A stretch of DNA of 64,000 nt. Source: Paraburkholderia sp. Ac-20340 (GTDB lineage Bacteria; Pseudomonadota; Gammaproteobacteria; Burkholderiales; Burkholderiaceae). A model generated the notes under the pieces. The model searched no databases and was not told the DNA's origin. It worked only from the letters and a program-made list of their open reading frames with translations. The stretch spans positions 248,001-312,000 of the forward strand of contig NZ_JAAGPR010000008.1 in the NCBI RefSeq assembly GCF_017104965.1. Reading direction: 5' to 3'. A program made the position numbers and the translations under genes. Each line of letters opens with the position of its first letter. The stretch's first letter is position 1. Positions 44,029 through 51,514 of this stretch are shown here, piece by piece.

Positions 44029-45089
44029 ACGACGTTCTCCAGTGGCCCGTGTATGGCATGGCGAAGTCGGAGAAGGATGCGAGCCTGCTGCGCGAACTGC
44101 ATCGCCTGACCGGTCTGCACTACGAAGGATGCACGGGGTATCGCGCGATCCTCGACAAGTTCGGGCTTGCGCGCGCCGCAGGCTCGCTTGCTACGCTGCC
44201 TTTCCTGCCGGTGCGTCTCTTCAAGCACGAAACGCTGCTGAGCGTGCCGCAGGCCGAGGTCGTCAAGACCATGACTTCGTCCGGCACGAGTGGCCAGAGC
44301 GTTTCACAGATCTTTCTCGACCGTCAGACCGCCGCGCTGCAGGTGAAAGTGCTGGCGCGCATCGTCGCTGACCTGATCGGTCCGAAGCGCCTGCCGATGC
44401 TCGTGATCGACTGCCGCGCGACGGTGGCAAACCGCTATCGCTTTTCTGCGCGCACGGCGGGCATTCAGGGTTTCTCGATGTTCGGCCGGGATGTCGAATT
44501 CGCTCTCGACGACGACATGTCGCTCAATGTCGAGCGCGTGCGCGCCTTCCTTGCGAAATATCCCGACCAGCCCATCCTGATGTTCGGCTTCACCTTCGTG
44601 GTGTGGCTGCATCTCGTGCTGGCGCTCGAAGCCAGTGGCGAAACCCTGCCGCTCGAGCACGGCATCCTGATCCACGGCGGCGGCTGGAAGCAACTGCAGT
44701 CGCAGGCGGTGAGTGCCGATGTTTTTCGCCAGCGCATCGGCAAAGTCTCCGGGCTCTCGCGCGTGCACAACTACTACGGCATGGTCGAGCAGACCGGTTC
44801 GATTTTCGTCGAGTGCGAGCACGGTCATCAACACGCCTCGTCGTGGTCGGACGTGATCGTGCGCGACCCGGTCGATTTCGGGGTGCTGCCGCCTGGAGAA
44901 CGTGGGCTGATCCAGCTGCTTTCCGTGATCCCGCACAGCTATCCGGGCCATTCGCTGCTGAGCGAGGACGAGGGCGAGATCGTTGGCGTGGACGATTGTC
45001 CGTGCGGACGCAAAGGCACGTATTTCAAGGTGCATGGTCGCATCCAGAATGCCGAAACAAGGGGCTGCAGTGATACGTATTCCCGCTGA
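44007..45089 (+). CDS. LuxE-like acyl-protein synthetase
   Basis: A 360-residue member of the LuxE acyl-protein synthetase family, which activates a fatty acid with ATP and hands it to the LuxC-type reductase. Family stretches include KTMTSSGTSGQSVSQIFLDR (adenylate loop), FGFTFVVWLHLVLALEASG and HNYYGMVEQTGSIFVECE. In bioluminescent LuxE the acyl group sits on a cysteine near the C-terminus; here Cys354 in ETRGCSDTYSR takes that position. ATG 44007 has AGGAAAGG upstream and overlaps the ligase end. The final codons overlap the LuxC-like gene. No luciferase is present. Confidence 0.85.
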   Translation: MSEPVVLNDVLQWPVYGMAKSEKDASLLRELHRLTGLHYEGCTGYRAILDKFGLARAAGSLATLPFLPVRLFKHETLLSVPQAEVVKTMTSSGTSGQSVSQIFLDRQTAALQVKVLARIVADLIGPKRLPMLVIDCRATVANRYRFSARTAGIQGFSMFGRDVEFALDDDMSLNVERVRAFLAKYPDQPILMFGFTFVVWLHLVLALEASGETLPLEHGILIHGGGWKQLQSQAVSADVFRQRIGKVSGLSRVHNYYGMVEQTGSIFVECEHGHQHASSWSDVIVRDPVDFGVLPPGERGLIQLLSVIPHSYPGHSLLSEDEGEIVGVDDCPCGRKGTYFKVHGRIQNAETRGCSDTYSR

Positions 45090-46296
45090 GATTCGCGCGA
45101 AGCTCGAGGTCGTGATCGGCGATCCGCAGCAGGTTTCCTGCACGCCCGCGCCGGTGTTCGATCCGCTGCGGATCGATTTTCTCGCCGACCTCTCGCGCGT
45201 GCTACTCGCATACCCGCAGGCGCGCGAGTTGCCGGACGTCGTGACGTTCGCCTACTGGTGCCGCCGCGCGAATCTCGCGCAGCTCGCGAACAGGTATCGC
45301 GCGGGCGACGCGCAAGACGCGGTGCGTCTCGGCCTCGGTCTTTCGTTTCACATCTGCCCTTCGAACGTGCCCGTGAACTTCGCGTTCTCGCTCGCGTTCG
45401 GTCTGCTTTCGGGCAATGCCTGCGTGTTGCGGCTGTCGTCGAAGCCCGCGCCAGCGACGGAGCGCATCGTGGCCGCGCTCACGCAACTGCTCGGCGAACA
45501 GAAGTATGCGGAAGTGGCCGAAGGGCTGCTCGTTCTGCGTTTCGAGCGCGACGACGACGTGAACCGATTCTGGCTCACCGCTGCCGATGCGCGCGTGGTG
45601 TGGGGCGGCGACGCCACCGTCGAGCACATGCGCAGCCTGCCGTGCCGGCCGCGCTCGCGCGAAGTGGCGTTCCCCGACCGCTACTCGTTTTGCGTGCTGG
45701 AGCCGCACGCGGTGCTCGCACTCGATCACGCGGAGATGCTGGCGCTCTGCGGGCGTCTTTACAACGATCTGTATCTGATGGACCAGGCGGCGTGCTCGTC
45801 GCCGCAGCTCGTCGCGTGGATTGGCGCAGCGCACGATGTCGTCGCCGCACAGGCGCGCCTGTGGCCGGCGCTCGCGCAATACGCGCGCTCGCGCTATGCG
45901 GCCAGCGCGGTTCAGATGATGGACAAATACGTCGATGCCTGCCGCCATGCCGTGAGCAACGAGCGTGTACTCGCGGTCGAGCAGCACGGCAACGTGCTCT
46001 ACCGGATCGGGTTGTCGGAGCTCGCGCAGGACCAGGACAGCCGTCGCGGGTATTTCGGCACGATCCACGAGGTGACGCTCGCATCGCTCGACGCACTCGC
46101 GCCGTTCGTCAACGAGCGCTATCAGACCCTGACTTATTTCGGCCTCGAGCGCACCGCGTTGCGCGACTTCGTCGTGGCCCAGCGCCTGCGCGGCGTGGAT
46201 CGCGTGGTGCCGGTTGGCCGGGCACTGGATATGAATATCGTGTGGGACGGCTACGACATCGTCGCCAGTCTCTCGCGCGTGGTCGACATTCAATGA
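45070..46296 (+). CDS. LuxC-like acyl-CoA/acyl-protein reductase
   Basis: An aldehyde-dehydrogenase-fold reductase of the LuxC family, about 408 residues, that reduces a thioester to an aldehyde with NADPH. It shows LSFHICPSNVPVNFAFSLAF (cofactor region), AVLALDHAEMLALCGRLYNDL and the LuxC active-site pattern MDQAACSSPQLV. The acyl-accepting Cys is at about residue 242. GTG 45070 is preferred because AAGGGG stands five bases upstream; ATG 45049 would add seven residues without such a site. It overlaps the LuxE-like gene by 20 bases. Pairing with LuxE suggests a fatty or short-chain aldehyde intermediate. Confidence 0.85.
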   Translation: MIRIPAEIRAKLEVVIGDPQQVSCTPAPVFDPLRIDFLADLSRVLLAYPQARELPDVVTFAYWCRRANLAQLANRYRAGDAQDAVRLGLGLSFHICPSNVPVNFAFSLAFGLLSGNACVLRLSSKPAPATERIVAALTQLLGEQKYAEVAEGLLVLRFERDDDVNRFWLTAADARVVWGGDATVEHMRSLPCRPRSREVAFPDRYSFCVLEPHAVLALDHAEMLALCGRLYNDLYLMDQAACSSPQLVAWIGAAHDVVAAQARLWPALAQYARSRYAASAVQMMDKYVDACRHAVSNERVLAVEQHGNVLYRIGLSELAQDQDSRRGYFGTIHEVTLASLDALAPFVNERYQTLTYFGLERTALRDFVVAQRLRGVDRVVPVGRALDMNIVWDGYDIVASLSRVVDIQ

Positions 46297-46319
46297 CCCG
46301 CGCTGCACCGGAGAAACAG

Positions 46320-46793
46320 ATGGAAAGCTTCAGCCTCAATTGCATCGAACTTCAGGCCTACCAGCCGAACCGCTATCCCTTCCTGATGATCGACCACGTC
46401 GACGAGGTTCTTCCAGGCAAGTACGCGCGCGGCTACAAGAACCTGACCATGAACGAGTGGTACTTCCCTGTGCATTTCCCGGGCGGCCCCAATATGCCGG
46501 GCGCGCTGCAACTGGAAGCGCTGGCGCAGATGCTGACCGTCGCGATCACCACGCTGCCGGGCCTCAAGGGCAAGGTCACGCACGCGCTCCAGCACACGGT
46601 GCGCTATCGCAAGGAAGTGCTGCCCGGCAAGAAGTTCGAGATCGAGACCGAAGTGCTGTCGTGGCGCCGCGGCATCTGCAAGGGGCGTGGCATTGCACGC
46701 GTGGATGGCGAAGTCGCTTGCGAAGCCGACATGCTGATCACGATTCCCGAGATCCTCGAACAGTTCCTTCCGCCGAAGGCCGTATCGGCATGA
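46320..46793 (+). CDS. FabZ-like 3-hydroxyacyl-ACP dehydratase (hotdog fold)
   Basis: A 157-residue hotdog-fold protein closely following FabZ. YPFLMIDHVDEVLPGKYARG opens the domain, and the active site reads FPVHFPGGPNMPGALQLEAL, with His52 and Glu66. It should dehydrate a 3-hydroxyacyl group on the operon's carrier protein. GGAG at 46310-46313 sits six bases before ATG 46320, which is preferred over the ATGA-overlapping ATG 46293. The stop overlaps the next start (ATGA). Confidence 0.83.
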   Translation: MESFSLNCIELQAYQPNRYPFLMIDHVDEVLPGKYARGYKNLTMNEWYFPVHFPGGPNMPGALQLEALAQMLTVAITTLPGLKGKVTHALQHTVRYRKEVLPGKKFEIETEVLSWRRGICKGRGIARVDGEVACEADMLITIPEILEQFLPPKAVSA

Positions 46794-48403
46794 AAGATGT
46801 CGCGGACATCGTGATCGTCGGCTCGGGTGCAAGCGGCGCGGCCGCCGCGTGGGCGCTCTCGCGCTCGCCTGGCCTGCGCATTGTTTGCCTCGAACAGGGC
46901 GCACGCACGACGCCCTCCGGGTACCCGTCGACGAAAATCGACTGGGAGCTCGAGCGCGCCGGTGCGTACAGCTCGAATCCGTCGGTGCGCCAGAACGCCG
47001 CCGATTATCCGGTCGACGATTCGGCCTCACCGATCTCGATTGCGAACTTCAACGGCTTCGGCGGCAGCACGATCCTGTATTCCGCGCATTTCCCGCGCTT
47101 TCATCCGTCGGATTTCCGCACGCGCAGCCTCGACGGCGTCGGCGACGACTGGCCGCTCGACTACGAAGCCCTTCAGCCCTTCTTCGCCGAAAACGAACGC
47201 ATGATGGGCGTGGCGGGGCTGGTCGGCGACCCCGCTAATCCGGAGTACGAATCGTTGCTCCCGCCGCTTCCGCTCGGGCCGGCAGGTCGTGCGATGGCCG
47301 GCGCGTTCAATGCACTCGGCTGGCACTGGTGGCCTTCGTATGCGGCGATCAACACGCATCGTCACGGCAATCGCGGTGCCTGCATCAATCTGGGTCCGTG
47401 CAACACCGGCTGCGCGCAAGGTGCGAAAGCGAGCGTCGATGTCACGTACTGGCCGCAGGCGCAGCGTCAGGGCGTCGAGGTGCGCACGCAATGCCGCGTG
47501 CGCGAGATCACGCTCGACGCGCGCGGGCTCGCCGATGGCGTGCTCTACACCGATGAGGCCGGCTGCGAGCAGCGACTCGAAGCGCGCGTGGTGGTCGTGG
47601 CGTGCAGCGGCGTCGGCACGCCGCGCCTGCTGCTCAACTCGAAGTCGAGCGCGTTTCCGGACGGTCTGCTCAACGACAACGGGCTCGTGGGCCGCAATCT
47701 CATGCTGCATCCGCTCGCGTATACCGAAGGCGTGTTCGAAGACGATCTGCAGTCGAGCTTCGGGCCGCATGGCGCGTGCATGCTCAGCCAGCAGTTTTAC
47801 GAAACGTCGTCTGAGCACGATTTCGTGCGCGGCTACACCATGCAGGTACTGCGCGGCGCGCCGCCGGCGGAAACGGCCGTGTCCGGTTACTTCATGCGCC
47901 AGGTGCCGCTCGGGCCCGATCATCACAAGCGTTTCGCCCAACTTTACAACCGCACGGTCGGCATCGCGGTTATCACCGAGGATCTGCCGGAGCCGGAAAA
48001 TCGGGTTGAACTCGACTACGCGAACTGCGATTCGAGCGGCATGCCCGGCGTGAAAATCACCTACCGCCTCGGCGAGAACACGAAGCGCATGCTCAAGCAC
48101 GGTATCGACGCGAGCAAGGCTGTGTTCGCCGCGGCAGGCGCAAAAGTCGTGTCGTCGTTTGCGCCGGTGCGCCACACCGGCTGGCATTTGATGGGCACCA
48201 CGCGCATGGGCGACGATCCTGCGACTTCCGTCGTGAATCGCTACGGCCAGGCACATGCAGTAAAGAATCTTTTCGTCGTCGACAGCAGCATTTTCGTGAC
48301 CGCCGGCGCGGTGAACCCCGTCGCGACGGCGCAGGCGCTGACGCTGATGGCATGCGATTACCTGCAGCGCAACCTGAACACGCTGATGGAGACGCCGCAA
48401 TGA
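46790..48403 (+). CDS. GMC-family FAD-dependent oxidoreductase
   Basis: A 537-residue flavoprotein of the glucose-methanol-choline family. The FAD-binding motif IVIVGSGASGAAAAWAL is at residues 7-23. NFNGFGGSTILYSAHFPRF is the second flavin segment. Catalytic His466 lies in RHTGWHLMGTTRMGDDP and Asn509 in TAGAVNPVATAQAL. Cysteines in NLGPCNTGCAQG suggest the branch of membrane-linked sugar or polyol dehydrogenases that use a small subunit, which fits the next gene. It should oxidise a hydroxyl of an alcohol or sugar. ATGA overlaps at both ends. Confidence 0.85.
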   Translation: MKDVADIVIVGSGASGAAAAWALSRSPGLRIVCLEQGARTTPSGYPSTKIDWELERAGAYSSNPSVRQNAADYPVDDSASPISIANFNGFGGSTILYSAHFPRFHPSDFRTRSLDGVGDDWPLDYEALQPFFAENERMMGVAGLVGDPANPEYESLLPPLPLGPAGRAMAGAFNALGWHWWPSYAAINTHRHGNRGACINLGPCNTGCAQGAKASVDVTYWPQAQRQGVEVRTQCRVREITLDARGLADGVLYTDEAGCEQRLEARVVVVACSGVGTPRLLLNSKSSAFPDGLLNDNGLVGRNLMLHPLAYTEGVFEDDLQSSFGPHGACMLSQQFYETSSEHDFVRGYTMQVLRGAPPAETAVSGYFMRQVPLGPDHHKRFAQLYNRTVGIAVITEDLPEPENRVELDYANCDSSGMPGVKITYRLGENTKRMLKHGIDASKAVFAAAGAKVVSSFAPVRHTGWHLMGTTRMGDDPATSVVNRYGQAHAVKNLFVVDSSIFVTAGAVNPVATAQALTLMACDYLQRNLNTLMETPQ

Positions 48404-48870
48404 TCGAACTCGTGCTGGACACGATGCTGCCGGGCGACGCCGCACTCGGCGTGCCGAATGCCTCGGCCATCGACTTCGAGGGCTATCAGCTGCGCCATCG
48501 CATAACGCAACAGGTCGACGCGTTTCTGGGCGTGCTCACACGGGTGGCGCACGAGCGCTTCGGGCGAGGGTTCGAAACACTCGACGCCACGTCGCGTCTG
48601 GCCGCGATCAACGCCTGCAAGCTCGCTGACGTACGCGTGTTTTCCGCATTCGTCACGCACGCCATGCGCGCGTATTACACGGATCGCATCGTGCTGAACG
48701 CCATTTCAGCCGGCCCGGTGCCACCGTTTCCTGCCGGCGCCGAACTGCCCGCCGACGACTGGACGATTCTCGAGCCAGTGTACGAGCGCGGTCCGATCTG
48801 GCGTGCGGCCGCCGGGATCGACGCGGGTGCCGCAAATGAAACCACAGGACACTCCGATGTTGCTCAATGA
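48400..48870 (+). CDS. Probable small subunit of the GMC dehydrogenase (gluconate 2-dehydrogenase subunit 3-like)
   Basis: A 156-residue protein encoded directly after the GMC gene, overlapping as ATGA. Its layout fits the small subunit that escorts GMC dehydrogenases: a helical region (RLAAINACKLADVRVFSAFV) followed by AYYTDRIVLNAISAGPVPPF and PADDWTILEPVYERGPIW. There is no twin-arginine signal, unlike the gluconate dehydrogenase small subunit, so the complex may stay cytoplasmic. The family assignment is by pattern and neighbour, not secure. Its end overlaps the SDR gene by 14 bases. Confidence 0.55.
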   Translation: MIELVLDTMLPGDAALGVPNASAIDFEGYQLRHRITQQVDAFLGVLTRVAHERFGRGFETLDATSRLAAINACKLADVRVFSAFVTHAMRAYYTDRIVLNAISAGPVPPFPAGAELPADDWTILEPVYERGPIWRAAAGIDAGAANETTGHSDVAQ

Positions 48871-49603
48871 CAAGGTGGCAGTCGTCACCGGCGCGAATCG
48901 CGGGATCGGCGACGCGATCACGCGAACCTTTCTCGCCAACGGCGCGCGCGTGCTCGCGTGCGTGCGCGACCCCGCCGCGGCGGCGGTGACGCAATGGCTC
49001 GCTGCACTCGAAGCGGAGCACGGCGCACGCGTGCAGACCATCGCGCTCGACCTCGCCGATGAAACCTCGATCAAGGCCGCGATCAAGTCGATCATGGTGG
49101 CGTCGCCACGCATCGACGTGCTTGTGAACAATGCCGGCGTGGCGAGTGGCTCGATCATGCAGATGACCGCGATGGCCGAATTGCGCCGTGTCTTCGAAAT
49201 CAACTTCTTCGGCCAGATCCAGTTGAGCCAGGGGCTCGCAAGGCTCATGGCGCGCAACAAGTCGGGCTCGATCATCAACCTCGCTTCCACGGCCGCGATG
49301 ATTGCTGACCCTGGTACGCTCGCCTATGGCGCGAGCAAGGCCGCATTCGCGCGCGCCACGCAGAGCATGGCGACCGAACTGGGTGCAAGCGGCATCCGCG
49401 TGAATGCGATCGCGCCGGGGCCCACGCGCACGGAAATGTTCGAGCAGATGGCCGAGGCCGCGCGTGAACAACTCGTCGCCGCTTCCGCGCTCAAGCGTGC
49501 GGGCGAAGCGCAGGACGTGGCCAACGTGGCGCTGTTCCTCGCGTCCGACCTCTCTTCGTTCGTCACCGGGCAGACTCTGCGCGTGGACGGCGGCATCGTT
49601 TGA
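48857..49603 (+). CDS. Short-chain dehydrogenase/reductase (3-oxoacyl-ACP reductase-like)
   Basis: A 248-residue classical SDR. The cofactor motif VVTGANRGIGDA is at residues 8-19, NNAG follows in DVLVNNAGVASG, and the catalytic triad is Ser144, Tyr157 and Lys161 (YGASK). AIAPGPTRTEMF and VTGQTLRVDGGIV complete the pattern and resemble FabG. ATG 48857 is chosen because the family N-terminus (LNDKVAVVTGANRG) begins there and an AGGA lies upstream; ATG 48836 is possible. It may reduce a 3-oxoacyl group or the ketone made by the transketolase. Its gene overlaps the previous one. Confidence 0.88.
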   Translation: MLLNDKVAVVTGANRGIGDAITRTFLANGARVLACVRDPAAAAVTQWLAALEAEHGARVQTIALDLADETSIKAAIKSIMVASPRIDVLVNNAGVASGSIMQMTAMAELRRVFEINFFGQIQLSQGLARLMARNKSGSIINLASTAAMIADPGTLAYGASKAAFARATQSMATELGASGIRVNAIAPGPTRTEMFEQMAEAAREQLVAASALKRAGEAQDVANVALFLASDLSSFVTGQTLRVDGGIV

Positions 49604-49617
49604 TTCAAGGACTTCTC

Positions 49618-50442
49618 ATGAGTGCCTACCCCGAAATCGACCGTATGGCGCGCGTCATGCGCCAGAAGATTCTCGATATCAGCCATCATTGCAACCAGAG
49701 CGCTCACCTGGGCGGCGGTCTGTCGATGGTCGAAATCATGGCGACGCTCTACGCGCGCGTGCTGCGCTACGACCGCAACGACCCGCGCTGGGCGCAGCGC
49801 GACCGCTTCATCCTGAGCAAGGGCCACGGCGTGCTCGGTTACTTCCCGGCGCTGCTGGCGGCCGGCCTCATCGACGAGGCGACCTTCAACACGTTCAAGA
49901 CCAACGAGAGCGACCTGATCGCCCACCCGGTGATGAATCTCGATCTTGGCATCGAGTCGTCGAACGGCAGTCTCGGGCAGGGTCTTTCGATGGCGGTCGG
50001 CATTGCGCTCGCGGCGAAGAAAAAGCGCGAGTCGTACCGCGCGTTCGTGCTGCTCGGCGATGGCGAATGCAACGAAGGTTCGGTGTGGGAGGCCTTCATG
50101 GCGGCGGCGCAGCTGCGGCTCGACAACCTTGCTGTCGTGATCGACTACAACAAGCTGCAAAGCGATGGCGACTCGACGCAGATCATCGATTTCGGCGATC
50201 TCGCGGCGCGCCTGCGCGCCTTTGGCTGGGATGTGCGCGAGGTGGACGGCCATGACGTCGACCAGATCGTGCCGGCCTTCGAGACGGCGCCCGCAGAGGG
50301 CAGACCGCTCGCAGTCGTCGCACATACGGTCAAGGGCAAGGGCATTTCCTTCATGGAAAACAACAACGAATGGCACCATAACCGGCTCACGCGCGCGAAC
50401 TACGATCTCGCGCTCGCCGAACTCGGCGCGCTGGTGGAGTAA
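49618..50442 (+). CDS. Transketolase-like N-terminal (ThDP pyrophosphate-binding) subunit
   Basis: A 274-residue protein equal to the first half of transketolase. RDRFILSKGHGVLGYFPALL carries the transketolase His-rich loop, and LLGDGECNEGSVWEAF starts the ThDP motif, ending at DYNKLQSDG. HTVKGKGISFMENNNEWHHN closes the domain. The split two-gene form occurs in archaea and in some secondary-metabolism and sugar pathways. It must pair with the next product to bind ThDP. An AAGGA site precedes ATG 49618. It is 13 bases from the next gene. Confidence 0.9.
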   Translation: MSAYPEIDRMARVMRQKILDISHHCNQSAHLGGGLSMVEIMATLYARVLRYDRNDPRWAQRDRFILSKGHGVLGYFPALLAAGLIDEATFNTFKTNESDLIAHPVMNLDLGIESSNGSLGQGLSMAVGIALAAKKKRESYRAFVLLGDGECNEGSVWEAFMAAAQLRLDNLAVVIDYNKLQSDGDSTQIIDFGDLAARLRAFGWDVREVDGHDVDQIVPAFETAPAEGRPLAVVAHTVKGKGISFMENNNEWHHNRLTRANYDLALAELGALVE

Positions 50443-50455
50443 GGGAGATCTGAAG

Positions 50456-51433
50456 ATGGTGGAAATCAACGCGAGCAATGCGCGCCAATGGTCGCGGCTC
50501 GGTTCGCGCGGCGTGTTCGGCCAGGCTGTGTTGTCGGTTGCCGATCAGTATCCGGACATGATGGTGATGTCGGCCGATCTCGGCAATTCGTCGGGGCTCG
50601 ATCGCTTCAAAAAGGCCTTTCCGGAGCGCTTCCTGAACGTCGGTATTGCCGAGCAGAACATGATCGGCGTGGCCGCCGGTCTCGCGAAAGAAGGCTACAA
50701 CGTTTTCGCGACTTCGTTTGCGCCATTCATCTCGATGCGGGCGGCCGAGCAGATCCGCATGAATCTCGGCTACATGGAGATGAACGTGAAGGCCGTGGCG
50801 ATCGGCAGCGGCGTGTCGATGGCGTTCCTCGGCAACTCGCACTACGGCATCGAAGACGCGGCGGTCATGCGAGCCATTCCGAATATGACGGTGGTGTGCC
50901 CGGCGGATTGCGCCGAGATCTTCAAGACGGTCGAAGCCGCAGCGGCGTTCGAAGGGCCGATGTATATCCGCCTCACCGGCGCGGTCAACAATCCTCCCGT
51001 CTACACCGCAGACTACGATTTCCAGATTGGCCGCGCGCATACGCTGAGCGAGGGCTCGGACGTGACCATCGTCGCGAACGGCACGATGGTCTACGAATCG
51101 CTCGCCGCAGCGAAGCTGCTGGAGGCCGAAGGGCTTTCCGTGGGCGTGGTCAACATGCATACGCTCAAACCGATCGATACGGCCGCCATCGACGCGGCAA
51201 TGGCGCGTTCGAAGCTGCTGGTGACAGTCGAGGAGCACTCGGTCATTGGCGGGCTGGGCAGCGCGGTTGCCGAGTACAAGGCGGCCAAACGCAACGCACC
51301 CCCGCAGCTGTTGATCGGCCTGCCGGACCGCTTCGACAAGGCGGGCGAATACCGCTATCTGCTGGAGAAGCACGGTCTCGTGGCGGCAAAGATCGCAGAG
51401 CGCATCCGCGCGGCGATGGTGGAAAGCGACTGA
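50456..51433 (+). CDS. Transketolase-like C-terminal subunit
   Basis: A 325-residue partner of the preceding gene, equal to the pyrimidine-binding and C-terminal domains of transketolase or DXP synthase. The activating glutamate lies in RFLNVGIAEQNMIGVAAGLA. The following stretch VFATSFAPFISMRAAEQIR and TVEEHSVIGGLGSAVAEY are typical. Together the pair should transfer a two-carbon ketol unit from a donor sugar or hydroxypyruvate to an aldehyde acceptor. The LuxC-like enzyme in the same operon could supply such an aldehyde. GGGAG lies 11 bases before the ATG. Last gene before a strong terminator. Confidence 0.9.
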   Translation: MVEINASNARQWSRLGSRGVFGQAVLSVADQYPDMMVMSADLGNSSGLDRFKKAFPERFLNVGIAEQNMIGVAAGLAKEGYNVFATSFAPFISMRAAEQIRMNLGYMEMNVKAVAIGSGVSMAFLGNSHYGIEDAAVMRAIPNMTVVCPADCAEIFKTVEAAAAFEGPMYIRLTGAVNNPPVYTADYDFQIGRAHTLSEGSDVTIVANGTMVYESLAAAKLLEAEGLSVGVVNMHTLKPIDTAAIDAAMARSKLLVTVEEHSVIGGLGSAVAEYKAAKRNAPPQLLIGLPDRFDKAGEYRYLLEKHGLVAAKIAERIRAAMVESD

Positions 51434-51451
51434 GACTTCGCGCTCGAAAGG

Positions 51452-51488
51452 AAAAAGCCCGCATCGTTCAATGCGGGCTTTTTCTTTG
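51452..51488. terminator. Bidirectional terminator between the operon and the aminotransferase
   Basis: AAAAAGCCCGCAT and ATGCGGGCTTTTT form a 13-bp stem with a six-base loop. It ends the eleven-gene operon on the plus strand, with TTTTTCTTT following, and the convergent aminotransferase on the minus strand. Confidence 0.9.
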
Positions 51489-51514
51489 TTCGCGTGCGGA
51501 CCGGCGCGCGGTGG

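Noticed and set aside
44007..46296. A bioluminescence operon
   Set aside because: LuxC- and LuxE-like genes are present but luxA, luxB and luxD are absent, and the neighbours fit a biosynthetic role.
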